In this document: positions 1 through 6,534 of the stretch, one piece after another | Numbering within the stretch: the stretch's first letter is position 1 | Layout of the letters: every line of letters begins with the position of its first letter | Source of the DNA: JBAIYU01 sp036763085 | Lineage (GTDB): Bacteria > Bacillota > Negativicutes > DSM-1736 > Dendrosporobacteraceae | Reading direction: 5' to 3' | NCBI RefSeq assembly: GCF_036763085.1 | Contig: NZ_JBAIYU010000028.1 | Span: 1-17,068, forward strand | Length of the DNA: 17,068 nucleotides | The notes under the pieces: generated by a model | Told to the model about the DNA's origin: nothing | The model's database searches: none | What the model saw: the letters and a program-made list of their open reading frames with translations, nothing else | Translations under genes and position numbers: made by a program

Positions 1-125
1 CCCATATACTACTGTTTGAAGGTGAGTCTTACCGTTTTAAACAACGGTCACAGAATAATTAGCTTAGTATATGGTGGTCAACTTTTACGCTATCAAAGTG
101 GTCAACTTTTTAGTTGCTAAAAACA
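1..125. mobile_element. Probable terminal part of an IS21-like element, cut by the window edge
   Basis: Two identical 13-bp copies of GTGGTCAACTTTT lie at 74-86 and 98-110, 24 bp apart. Closely spaced repeated end motifs of this kind are typical of IS21-family termini, and this wording resembles IS21-type ends I recall from Bacillota. The adjoining recombinase gene loses its reading frame and its homology at about 118-126, where the plus strand reads CTAAAAACA and so ends in CA, as IS21 tips do. No istA or istB coding sequence is visible; it would lie left of base 1. The family is an inference from the repeats alone. Confidence 0.5.
2..74. repeat. Nested inverted repeats inside the left-end element
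   Basis: A perfect 10-bp inverted repeat (CCATATACTA at 2-11, its complement at 65-74) encloses a second 6-bp hairpin, ACCGTT/AACGGT at 31-36 and 43-48 with a 6-nt loop. Together they could extrude as a cruciform or form a structured RNA. The pair sits just inside the repeated end motifs of the putative IS21-like terminus. Its function is unknown. Confidence 0.5.
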
Positions 126-872
126 TTTGCGAAAGTATGTCTCCATGTATGAGCAGATACTCTATCACCTTGCATTTTTAAGCTTTCCTTCAATCCTCGA
201 AACAAAATATTAATACCTGAATAAGTTAGTTGCCTCTTGCGCCGACTGATAATCAGATAGTTGCATTGTGGATCTTCTATAAACTCTTCTCTTTCTTGCA
301 TATATTGAATTAACACCTTACGCAGCGTCCGACTAAATTGGTACAGACCTTTCCTTATTCCCCTTACCACGAACCTTAATCATGTCAACAGTTATGTTTA
401 CATCTTGTGTTTTTATTCCTATAAACTCTGCCTTTCGCATACCATTGGAGAAAAGTAAAGCTATAATAACAAAATTTCTAAGTCCAATAAATTCAGTTCG
501 ATCGAAATATTTCAACATCTTTTCGATTTCTTGCTTACCAAAGGTACGCATTACTTTTTGTTCTACTTTAGGCTGTCTCATATTCTTCATAGGGTTTCTT
601 GGGATATACTCTTCATCAAATAAGAAATTAAAAAATGTCCGCAGAGCCACAAAATTATCTTTAAGAGTTCTATCACTAATCTCTCTTCTGATACTAATCA
701 TAAATTCTTCAATATTATGGGATTTTATTGCTTCGATATTATTTTTATTAATTTTTTGGCAATATAAAATAAATTTATCTGTTGTAAGTTTATACCAGAA
801 TATTGTATTTTTAGACAGATTCCTTGCCTTTCTACTGATCAAAAATATGTCTTGCGCTTGTGTTACGTCCAC
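118..872 (-). pseudogene. Tyrosine recombinase/integrase, frameshifted and truncated
   Basis: The N-terminal part (from the GTG at 872, SD AGGAGG about 8 nt upstream) is a phage-integrase SAM-like DNA-binding domain followed by the start of the catalytic domain, with the first catalytic arginine in NGMRKAEF. This frame stops at 333 just after GNKERSVPI. The homology continues in another frame from about 340 (SRTLRKVL) to the HxxR box, HTWRHTFA. One extra T at about 340-343 explains the shift. The gene then stops at about 118, before the catalytic tyrosine, where the IS21-like repeats begin. With two lesions it should be inactive. It lies directly downstream of a tRNA-Val half gene, the usual target type for such integrases, so it is probably the relic of an integrated element. 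Confidence 0.85.
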
Positions 873-922
873 TTTAAATACCTCCTAATTATCATGTACA
901 AGCTAACGAAGCATTCTAGCGC

Positions 923-954
923 AAAACAAAAAGACCTTGCCCTATGGGGCAAAG
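923..954 (-). terminator. Rho-independent terminator between the tRNA fragment and the recombinase
   Basis: The minus strand forms an 8-bp stem (947-954 with 935-942, one G-U pair, 4-nt loop), followed by TCTTTTTGTTTT. It lies about 55 nt beyond the tRNA fragment and upstream of the recombinase start, so it is best read as the terminator of the old tRNA transcription unit. Confidence 0.75.
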
Positions 955-1010
955 CCATTAAATTCAATATTCTCAGGGTATTATACCATTGGTTTGTTAA
1001 CATAATAGAG

Positions 1011-1049
1011 ATGTCAACGAAGCGCTCTAACCAACTGAGCTATAACCCC
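1011..1049 (-). pseudogene. 5' half of a tRNA-Val(GAC) gene, cut at the anticodon loop
   Basis: The 39 bases follow canonical tRNA order: a 7-nt acceptor strand GGGGTTA, TA, a complete D stem and loop (GCTC, AGTTGGTTA, GAGC), then the anticodon-stem strand CTTCG and the loop TTGACAT, giving anticodon GAC (valine). After base 1011 the sequence does not return to CGAAG and no T-arm follows, so the 3' half is missing. The promoter upstream is intact. The break falls at the anticodon loop, a known crossover position for tRNA-targeting integrases, and a broken tyrosine recombinase lies immediately downstream. It cannot yield a functional tRNA by itself. Confidence 0.85.
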
Positions 1050-1065
1050 TTATTATTACTTTTAT

Positions 1066-1094
1066 ATTATATAACATAATATAGCTAAACGCAA
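1066..1094 (-). promoter_or_regulatory. Sigma-A type promoter of the tRNA-Val fragment
   Basis: On the minus strand a -35 TTGCGT (1094-1089), a 17-nt spacer and a perfect -10 TATAAT (1071-1066) end 16 nt before the first tRNA base. The promoter is preserved although the tRNA is not. Confidence 0.7.
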
Positions 1095-1130
1095 GTACAA
1101 GTAACTTAAACTCCAAGTAGAGGATTTAAA

Positions 1131-1274
1131 CTACTTAACCTTAGATGCAATAGCCCTAAAACAGTATACTAGGTTTTCTTTCTCACGATGAAAATTGACA
1201 CATAAACAGCATTTTCCATGCCTTTCACAGTCTACTTTAGGACAGGTACATTTTTCTTTATTGCAGCTTGCCAC
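1131..1274 (-). CDS. Small cysteine-rich protein, 47 residues (DUF6485-like)
   Basis: The predicted protein starts MASCNKEKCTCPKVDCERHG and continues KCCLCVNFHREKE, with eight cysteines and two histidines in 47 residues, so it is probably a metal-binding, zinc-ribbon-like cytosolic protein. The pattern C-x-C-x4-C-x2-HGKCC-x-C resembles the small DUF6485 family of anaerobic Bacillota and archaea, whose function I do not know. I chose the GTG at 1274 because GGGAGGG lies 6 nt upstream; the in-frame ATG at 1289 overlaps that SD and has none of its own. It is a free-standing gene downstream of the YdcZ-type transporter terminator. Confidence 0.75.
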   Translation of the reverse strand: MASCNKEKCTCPKVDCERHGKCCLCVNFHREKENLVYCFRAIASKVK

Positions 1275-1345
1275 ATTTTTCCCTCCCATAATCATATATC
1301 TATAATTATTACACGCACTCTATTTAAATTCAATAAAATAACAGC

Positions 1346-1371
1346 AAAAAACCTTATGCTTAGGCATAAGG
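1346..1371 (-). terminator. Terminator of the YdcZ-type transporter gene
   Basis: A perfect 8-bp stem (CCTTATGC, 1352-1359, with 1364-1371, 4-nt loop) is followed on the minus strand by six T residues. It lies 32 nt after the transporter stop codon. Confidence 0.85.
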
Positions 1372-1402
1372 TAAATTTACTACGTTAAATACTTTACTAT
1401 GG

Positions 1403-1867
1403 CTATACTCCTCGAAAAAGCAGTTTAGCACCGATAGCCAGTAACGCTACTCCAGCAAGTTGACTCCATCCCCATGCCATTTGCTTAAGTCCAAATGCAC
1501 CGAAATAATCAATTGCAACTGCTGTCAATACTTGACCAACAATTATAGCCGTTGTCGCATTTGCTACCCCAACTTGCGGGATGCTGGCACATACAAGGTA
1601 AATTATAAAAACACTTACGACACCGCCTAAATATGTGTACCATGGTGCTTGCGAAATGGCCGCCATATTGCCCTTTCCGAGCTTAAAAACGAATAGTAAA
1701 ACTGCTAAAATTACAGTACCAACTATATGCACAATAAAAGTTGTTTCTAGTACACCAACAACCTTTCCCAGCGCTGCATTGAGCGAACCTTGTACCGCCA
1801 TAAAAACCCCAGAAATCATAGCGAGTATTAATGCCAGCAAGTCAACCGAAATATTACTTATATTCAA
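1403..1867 (-). CDS. DMT-superfamily small transporter, YdcZ (DUF606) type
   Basis: This 154-residue, strongly hydrophobic protein has about five transmembrane segments and fits the YdcZ/DUF606 branch of the drug/metabolite transporter superfamily. Family hallmarks are the N-terminal GVFMAVQGSLNAALGK and the central PWYTYLGGVVSVFIIY, followed by ATTAIIVGQVLTA. Such half-size members are thought to work in the inner membrane as dimers or pairs; the substrate is unknown. The start is a TTG at 1867 with AAGGGG 9 nt upstream. That SD lies in one arm of two competing hairpins (1874-1911), so expression may be controlled at translation initiation. The gene appears monocistronic, with its own terminator at 1346-1371. 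Confidence 0.85.
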   Translation of the reverse strand: MNISNISVDLLALILAMISGVFMAVQGSLNAALGKVVGVLETTFIVHIVGTVILAVLLFVFKLGKGNMAAISQAPWYTYLGGVVSVFIIYLVCASIPQVGVANATTAIIVGQVLTAVAIDYFGAFGLKQMAWGWSQLAGVALLAIGAKLLFRGV

Positions 1868-1873
1868 TATTTC

Positions 1874-1911
1874 ACGCCCCTTAAAGCATAGTACGCCCTA
1901 TAACGGGGCGT
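1874..1911 (-). promoter_or_regulatory. Competing hairpins that could hide the transporter SD
   Basis: On the minus strand ACGCCCC (1911-1905) can pair with GGGCGT (1898-1893) as a tight hairpin, or with GGGGCGT (1880-1874), which overlaps the SD AAGGGG (1882-1877). The two pairings are mutually exclusive, so the first would free the SD and the second would hide it. I do not recognise a known riboswitch class: there are no paired ACGR loops as in guanidine-II RNA. The switching role is an inference from pairing alone. Confidence 0.4.
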
Positions 1912-2002
1912 TTTTTCGACTCGCATTTAGTATTTACTGAATGTCTTTTTATATTCAAAATAGACAACCGCTCACACAGCACTACCATAAAACTAAGGAT
2001 AG

Positions 2003-2734
2003 TTAGCCTACAAAATATCTACTAATCCAACTAATTACAGCATCCATTGCTTCCTTTGAGTGATCTGCTAATTGGTGATTACCATCATTTATTATTATTT
2101 TTTCCTTTGGTCCTGATAATGTGTTATAAATTTGCTCAGCTTGCTTTAGTGGAACAATTTCATCTTTCGAACCGTGTAAGATTAAAACAGGTACATCATT
2201 TAGTCTAGAAGCATAATCAATGAGATTGAAGTTATCAAAGTCCAGAATAAAGTCAGCTTCTAATTGCAGTATCCCGTACGTGTCTTGCATCTTTAAGCTT
2301 CCACCATTTTCGAGTATTTTATAATTTTCCCCGAGTGCTAACCTAAAAGTTTCATGTAAGCTCCAAGGAGTCGCCCACAAACACAAGCCTTTAATATTAC
2401 TAGATTGTGCTGCATACGCCAACGAAGCACTTCCACCCATACTTCGCCCCAATAATATAATGTTATTAGAAATATTTTTTTTGCAATAGTCTACAATCGA
2501 ATCAATCTCCCGCACTTGCCAAGTGAGATTCTGAAGAGGCGTAAAGTCAAACCGCATAACAGATATCCCCATCGAAGCAATCTTATCAGCCATTATAGCG
2601 GCTTGTCCGCCCCCTTCTTTTGACCCTCGAAATCCATGGCACATAACTAGCACAAATCTATTTTCAACATAACAAGTAGTATGTAACACAGCTTGAAGCC
2701 TATTACCATCACACTCAATAATTATTTCTCTCAT
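2003..2734 (-). CDS. Alpha/beta hydrolase (S9-like, dienelactone-hydrolase-like esterase/peptidase)
   Basis: This 243-residue cytosolic protein has the alpha/beta-hydrolase signatures in order: an oxyanion-hole motif CHGFRGSKEG near residue 32, the nucleophile elbow GRSMGG (serine near residue 97), the acid in HGSKDEIVP near 190, and a histidine in NDGNHQLADHS near 220. The HGFRGSKEG segment and the overall length resemble BAAT/YqkD-like and osmotically inducible serine hydrolases; the natural substrate cannot be told. The ATG at 2734 has a strong AAGGAGG SD. A 12-bp palindrome (CGGCTTAAGCCG, 2760-2771) in its upstream region may be an operator. The gene stands alone between two terminator-bounded units. 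Confidence 0.85.
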   Translation of the reverse strand: MREIIIECDGNRLQAVLHTTCYVENRFVLVMCHGFRGSKEGGGQAAIMADKIASMGISVMRFDFTPLQNLTWQVREIDSIVDYCKKNISNNIILLGRSMGGSASLAYAAQSSNIKGLCLWATPWSLHETFRLALGENYKILENGGSLKMQDTYGILQLEADFILDFDNFNLIDYASRLNDVPVLILHGSKDEIVPLKQAEQIYNTLSGPKEKIIINDGNHQLADHSKEAMDAVISWISRYFVG

Positions 2735-2837
2735 GGTACCCTCCTTATTATCAAAGGTACGGCTTAAGCCGAGATATAGTGAAAGTGTAAATCGCTGTTG
2801 CTCTTAGTCTATTTTATAAACTTATATTTCTATTAGG

Positions 2838-2865
2838 AAAAAAAAGAAACAGGCGTTTGCCTGTT
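2838..2865 (-). terminator. Terminator of the first 3D-domain gene
   Basis: A 7-bp stem (AACAGGC, 2848-2854, with 2859-2865, loop GTTT) is followed on the minus strand by a T-rich tract at 2847-2838. It starts at the stop codon of the 3D-domain gene. Confidence 0.85.
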
Positions 2866-3445
2866 ATTCAACTACATGAACAGTTATTGTTTGTCTACCA
2901 AACTTTAACGCTTCACTACGACTTTCAAATGCCAGATCAATTCTGTTACCCTTAATTGCACCGCCAATGTCATCGGCGATTGCATATCCATATCCTGGTA
3001 TATATAGGCGTGTTCCAAGTGGAATAACTGATGGATCAACTGCAACTAATCCCTTGCGAACTAGATTCCCGCGATAAGTATAGTGTGAATTTCCGTCATC
3101 GTAAGCAGTATAAGCAGAAGCACTCATTGTGAGTGATCTTGAATATCTGCTGCCTTCGGAGTCAGAACGATTTAAGTAGCGAAACGTTTCTTGGCCAACA
3201 ATTCCATCAGGTTCTAGTCCATATTTGACTTGGAATTCACGTACTGCCTGTAGTGTACCATTGCCAAATACACCATCAATAGATCCGGAATATACTCCTG
3301 ATTTGGCCAGCAATCTTTGAACAATTTCTACGCTTTCGCCACGCATGCCATGTTTTACCGGAAGTTCAGGCGATGCAAAAGCTACAGCGCAGGTTAGCAG
3401 CATTACACTGAATAATGCCACAACTGCTTTAAATACTCTCTTCAA
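2864..3445 (-). CDS. Secreted peptidoglycan-binding and 3D-domain protein
   Basis: The protein has a signal peptide (MKRVFKAVVALFSVMLL..., cleavage likely after AFA), a PG_binding_1 domain around residues 30-90 (GMRGESVEIVQRLL...GVFGNGTLQAVREFQ), and a C-terminal 3D domain with the family's conserved aspartates (VAVDPSVIPLGTRLYI, ADDIGG, NRIDLAF). 3D domains share the double-psi fold of MltA-type and RpfB/YocH-like wall hydrolases, so it probably cleaves or remodels peptidoglycan outside the cell. I prefer the TTG at 3445, giving 193 residues: AGAGGTGA, an ideal SD, lies just upstream and overlaps the alternative GTG at 3454. A c-di-AMP riboswitch precedes it, a classic regulator of wall hydrolase genes. 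Confidence 0.9.
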   Translation of the reverse strand: MKRVFKAVVALFSVMLLTCAVAFASPELPVKHGMRGESVEIVQRLLAKSGVYSGSIDGVFGNGTLQAVREFQVKYGLEPDGIVGQETFRYLNRSDSEGSRYSRSLTMSASAYTAYDDGNSHYTYRGNLVRKGLVAVDPSVIPLGTRLYIPGYGYAIADDIGGAIKGNRIDLAFESRSEALKFGRQTITVHVVE

Positions 3446-3463
3446 TTGGGTCACCTCTCTTTT

Positions 3464-3590
3464 AAGGCGCCTCCGAGGTTAGCTGTCGGGTTAGGGTCAA
3501 AGAGAAGATTGAGAAATAACCCCTCCGCAATGCGGATTCACCCCTATATCTTTATTGGTTCCCCCGTACCTGTTAGGATTCGGCATTATA
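3464..3590 (-). promoter_or_regulatory. c-di-AMP riboswitch (ydaO/yuaA class)
   Basis: The leader on the minus strand contains the ydaO-class landmarks in order: GCCGAATCC, GGTACGGGGGAACCAA, GGGGTGAATCC, a GGGGTTATTTCTC segment, then ACCCTAACCCGACAGCTAACC and a closing GGAGGC. These are the conserved joining regions of the c-di-AMP aptamer as I know it. It lies between a good promoter (3594-3622) and the SD of the 3D-domain gene. In the known class, ligand binding lowers expression of potassium-transport and wall-hydrolase genes. No separate long terminator is visible after it, so control may act by termination at the aptamer edge or at translation. Confidence 0.92.
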
Positions 3591-3593
3591 TTA

Positions 3594-3622
3594 ATTTTAC
3601 AACAAATTGTCCACGTAGTCAA
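3594..3622 (-). promoter_or_regulatory. Promoter of the riboswitch-controlled 3D-domain gene
   Basis: On the minus strand a -35 TTGACT (3622-3617), a 17-nt spacer and a -10 TAAAAT (3599-3594) place transcription start at about 3587, at the first bases of the riboswitch. Confidence 0.75.
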
Positions 3623-3642
3623 AGTATGAATTATCCAACAAA

Positions 3643-4359
3643 TTATATATCAAGTTTCCCAATCAATTCTTTATCTACACTGCCGGTAGCTTCAAGTCCA
3701 TTTGCAGTTTGAAAAGCCTTGACCGCCTCAACAGTTACTTTCCCATATATACCATCAGCCCTAGTGTTAAGATATCCTAGTTCCTTTAGCTTCATCTGAA
3801 CAAGAACAACATCGGCACCAGTACTCTGATACTTTAAGTTGCGCTGAACCTTAATCTTCCTTCCCTCAATTCTAACTGGCGTTCCTATTGGGACCCATTC
3901 AAATAGCTCTTCCACATCTTTATTTCTCATACGAATACAACCATGACTAGCAAATTGCCCAATTGACCAGGGTTTATTCGTACCGTGAATACCGTATATG
4001 CCCCAAGGGACGTTTAGTCCCATCCACCTAGTTCCAAATCCGGTACCCCAATTGTAGTCTTTCCATACAACATTCCATTCTCCGATTGGCGTCGGTGTTT
4101 CGCTCTTACCCACAGCTACCCGATATTTTTTATATACCTGTTCGTCATTATATAATTCTAATGTACGCTTGGATACATTTATCACAATGCTTTGCGCTCC
4201 TTGCGGCTTAGTCGTCGGCTGGTTCTCAATAGCGGCGAGTTCCTTCTCATCCATATACTCAAAACCGATGACCCCAAAGAGCACGCTCATAATTAAAAAG
4301 ACTGCCATACTAAATAACAGTCGGCTTCTTTTTAATTTAAGTGATAATAAATTAATCAC
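3643..4359 (-). CDS. Membrane-anchored L,D-transpeptidase (YkuD) with peptidoglycan-binding domain
   Basis: The protein (238 residues) has an N-terminal transmembrane anchor, a YkuD catalytic domain at about 55-165 with the diagnostic GIHGTNKPWSIG and the active-site SHGCIRM, and a C-terminal PG_binding_1 repeat (GADVVLVQMKLKELGYLNTRADGIYGKVTVEAVKAFQ). It should form 3-3 (L,D) cross-links or attach proteins in the wall. The order catalytic domain first, binding domain last, is common in Bacillota. I place the start at GTG 4359 because GGAGGAG lies 6 nt upstream; an in-frame TTG at 4374 overlaps that SD. The SD is inside a predicted hairpin (4359-4414). The gene precedes the riboswitch-controlled 3D gene and follows yibE/F, within a run of envelope genes. 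Confidence 0.92.
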   Translation of the reverse strand: MINLLSLKLKRSRLLFSMAVFLIMSVLFGVIGFEYMDEKELAAIENQPTTKPQGAQSIVINVSKRTLELYNDEQVYKKYRVAVGKSETPTPIGEWNVVWKDYNWGTGFGTRWMGLNVPWGIYGIHGTNKPWSIGQFASHGCIRMRNKDVEELFEWVPIGTPVRIEGRKIKVQRNLKYQSTGADVVLVQMKLKELGYLNTRADGIYGKVTVEAVKAFQTANGLEATGSVDKELIGKLDI

Positions 4360-4414
4360 CTTATACTCCTCCAATCAACCAAACTCATTAATTATATGAT
4401 TGGAGTATAAAAGG
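4359..4414 (-). promoter_or_regulatory. Bulged hairpin covering the transpeptidase SD
   Basis: The minus-strand arm 4414-4398 (CCTTTTATACTCCAATC) pairs with 4376-4359, which holds the SD GGAGGAG and the first base of the GTG start. The pairing gives 4, 7 and 4 bp stacks with a 2-nt and a 3-nt bulge and a loop of about 21 nt. Unless opened, it would mask the SD. A regulatory role is inferred from the pairing only. Confidence 0.4.
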
Positions 4415-4425
4415 TATTATAATAT

Positions 4426-5529
4426 TTATTTCTCTTTTAATAAAAATGCAGTGATAAAGGCAGTAAGCGGAATAGCACAAATTAAGCCTATGCTCCCTGT
4501 TAAAGCTCTAGCTATCTCAGTTACTATCATATTAAGGTTAAGTATTTTGAGCATTGATACTTGTTGCTGTGATGCGATCAGCAACATTAACGGCAAAGAA
4601 CTGCCTGCATATGCAAGTATAAGCGTGTTTGACATAGTGCCCATAATATCGCGTCCAACGTTCATCCCAGTTATAAACAGCTCCTTCATACTAATGTTAG
4701 GCCGCACTGTCTTAACCTCATATAGAGCTGAAGCTATTGATATAGTAACATCCATGACTGCACCTAAAGCCCCTAATACCATCCCCGCAAAAAGTACACC
4801 TTGAAAATCTATTGAAGACAACATAGATGCCTTTAACATCATTGCTTCTTCAGAATCCAGACCTGTTAAATGCATCAATTTAATCGATAGCATCGACAAA
4901 GCACCTGCTACGGCAACACCACCGACAGTCCCGATTATAGCTGCAAAACTTTTGGGATTCCAACCGCTTATTGTTATTTGGGTTAACATTGCAATTACCG
5001 CACTAACTAGTAAGGTTAGCATTGTAATACTAATTTTAGATACTAAAACTTGTCCTATGAAAACATCAAATATAATAAATGTTGACGCGGCAATAACAAA
5101 AACCGATTTAACGCCAACAATCCCACCAAATACAACTAAACATGCTATGAAAATTGCTAATAAAACATAAACGTAATCGAATCTATCGAAATCACTGACG
5201 TGATATGTAGTCTTTCCTAAGTCGTGGCTTACTGCAACAATGATTTTATCGCCAGGGTTTACTTTTATCTCAAATGGAGATTTGCCAGAAACATAATTAA
5301 ATGAATCTACTACTTTTCCTGACTCAGGCCCTGAGGTTAATTTAATAGTAACAAGTTCGCCCTGAGACATAAAATATTGCTTTTGCATGGAATTATCCAA
5401 AGAACCAACGTTTAGAACAACCCCTTTTTCATATTGAACCGTTTGATTCTTTCCTTCTCCTGGGGCTGCAGATACTACTCCTAGAGATAACAAGAATATA
5501 AAAACTATGGCAATTATTTTCTGAATCAA
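4426..5529 (-). CDS. YibE/F family membrane protein
   Basis: This 367-residue protein begins with a signal-like hydrophobic segment (MIQKIIAIVFIFLLSLGVVSA), then an extracytoplasmic beta-rich region of about 100 residues, then about eight transmembrane helices from residue 120 on. The segments ...GALGAVMDVTISIASAL... and ...GRDIMGTMSNTLILAYAGSSLPLMLL... are strongly diagnostic of the YibE/F family (PF07907). Members are widespread in Bacillota; their transported substrate is not established to my knowledge. The start is TTG at 5529 with AGGAGG 8 nt upstream. It lies 66 nt upstream of the YkuD transpeptidase, with no clear terminator between, so co-transcription is possible. Confidence 0.9.
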   Translation of the reverse strand: MIQKIIAIVFIFLLSLGVVSAAPGEGKNQTVQYEKGVVLNVGSLDNSMQKQYFMSQGELVTIKLTSGPESGKVVDSFNYVSGKSPFEIKVNPGDKIIVAVSHDLGKTTYHVSDFDRFDYVYVLLAIFIACLVVFGGIVGVKSVFVIAASTFIIFDVFIGQVLVSKISITMLTLLVSAVIAMLTQITISGWNPKSFAAIIGTVGGVAVAGALSMLSIKLMHLTGLDSEEAMMLKASMLSSIDFQGVLFAGMVLGALGAVMDVTISIASALYEVKTVRPNISMKELFITGMNVGRDIMGTMSNTLILAYAGSSLPLMLLIASQQQVSMLKILNLNMIVTEIARALTGSIGLICAIPLTAFITAFLLKEK

Positions 5530-5609
5530 TTTATCTACCTCCTAAGCACATTGCGACACTATTCTACAACACATTATATATATCCTTGTTTATCGAACTA
5601 AAAATAAGA

Positions 5610-5648
5610 AAGGCTGTACACAAGCACAAAGCTTAGAAGTACAGCCTT
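5610..5648. terminator. Bidirectional terminator after the second 3D-domain gene
   Basis: A perfect 10-bp stem (AAGGCTGTAC, 5610-5619, with 5639-5648) encloses a small AAGC/GCTT hairpin and is flanked by A/T tracts on both sides. On the minus strand it ends the 3D-domain gene that stops at 5662. Confidence 0.85.
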
Positions 5649-5661
5649 TTTACTTATTCGA

Positions 5662-6402
5662 TTAATTTAGGACATACACTTTAGCATTTTGAATTCCATA
5701 ATCTAAAGCCTGCTGACGGTCATTAAAAGCTAAATCAATACGATTGCCTTTAATTGCACTTCCTTGATCTTCTGCAATAGCTTCACCATAGCCTTCAATC
5801 CAAAGTTTTGATCCCATTGGTATAACCTTTGGATCAACTGCTGCTACGCCCTTACGAACAGTCCCTCCCATATAGGTGAGGTTACCCCATTTACCATTAT
5901 CCAAAACACCTGGGCCATAAGCGGTAGCTGTCATATTAAGAACTTGTTTATAGTTCTGAGGGGCTCCAGTCAACGAATTGTTTTCTCTAGATGCTTGAGG
6001 TGTTAGTAAGTTATTCCCCTTAAGCAATAGCGAAACAATAGCCATTTCTTTTTCATAAGAAGAAAGACTATCTGTTATATTTTGGTTAATCTTTTGGCTT
6101 ACTACCTCTTGAGCAACCTTCTTTATATCGCCAGTTGCTACAACATTCATTATACTAGTTGGCTGCATCTTTACTAGACTAGCTTGAGCCAAGGATTCTA
6201 AAATAGCCTTTTTATCCTCTTGCTTCAAATCTTTAGCAAACTTAAGAACATCAGAAACTTGGGAGATACCACTTATTCCGTTATTGCTTATTATCGATTG
6301 TAATAGCTGCTCTTCTATGGCCGCTGCCTTTACATGGGGCATGAGCGGTGAAAAAAGGTTAAAAACTACGGTTGCAATTGTAATCGCGATAATCTTATTC
6401 AT
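5662..6402 (-). CDS. Secreted 3D-domain protein with helical spacer
   Basis: The protein (246 residues) has a signal peptide (MNKIIAITIATVVFNLF..., cleavage likely after HVKA), a helical middle region of about 110 residues with no domain I recognise, and a C-terminal 3D domain (MTATAYGPG..., VAAVDPKVIPMGSKLWI, AEDQGSAIKGNRIDLAF) with the conserved aspartates. A role in peptidoglycan cleavage or germination/wall turnover is likely from the family. Unlike the first 3D protein it has no PG_binding domain, and I see no riboswitch upstream. The ATG at 6402 has AAGGAG upstream; an in-frame TTG at 6420 has no SD of its own. Confidence 0.88.
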   Translation of the reverse strand: MNKIIAITIATVVFNLFSPLMPHVKAAAIEEQLLQSIISNNGISGISQVSDVLKFAKDLKQEDKKAILESLAQASLVKMQPTSIMNVVATGDIKKVAQEVVSQKINQNITDSLSSYEKEMAIVSLLLKGNNLLTPQASRENNSLTGAPQNYKQVLNMTATAYGPGVLDNGKWGNLTYMGGTVRKGVAAVDPKVIPMGSKLWIEGYGEAIAEDQGSAIKGNRIDLAFNDRQQALDYGIQNAKVYVLN

Positions 6403-6480
6403 ACAAGTCTCCTTCCACAAAACTCATACCCCATTGTATCACATACTTAACATAATATATCGAGGTAATTATTGCAAAAA

Positions 6481-6507
6481 TAAAAAGCCGACCTTTCGGT
6501 TCGGCTT
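6481..6507 (-). terminator. Terminator of the comB-like gene
   Basis: A 7-bp stem (AAGCCGA, 6485-6491, with TCGGCTT at 6501-6507) has an inner CC/GG pair and is followed on the minus strand by TTTTTATTTTT. It ends the hydrolase-comB transcription unit. Confidence 0.85.
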
Positions 6508-6534
6508 AAGTACATTACCAGGCAATTAAATCAA

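Noticed and set aside
382..888. Plus-strand open frame of 168 codons opposite the recombinase
   Set aside because: The minus strand encodes recognisable integrase motifs (NGMRKAEF, HTWRHTFA); the plus frame has no SD and no family resemblance.
1893..1917. Plus-strand terminator (hairpin followed by TTTTTT)
   Set aside because: No plus-strand gene lies upstream of it; the hairpin makes more sense as part of the minus-strand leader of the transporter gene.
4400..4804. Plus-strand open frame of 134 codons
   Set aside because: It is the antisense shadow of the yibE/F gene; the minus-strand protein has clear family motifs and membrane pattern.
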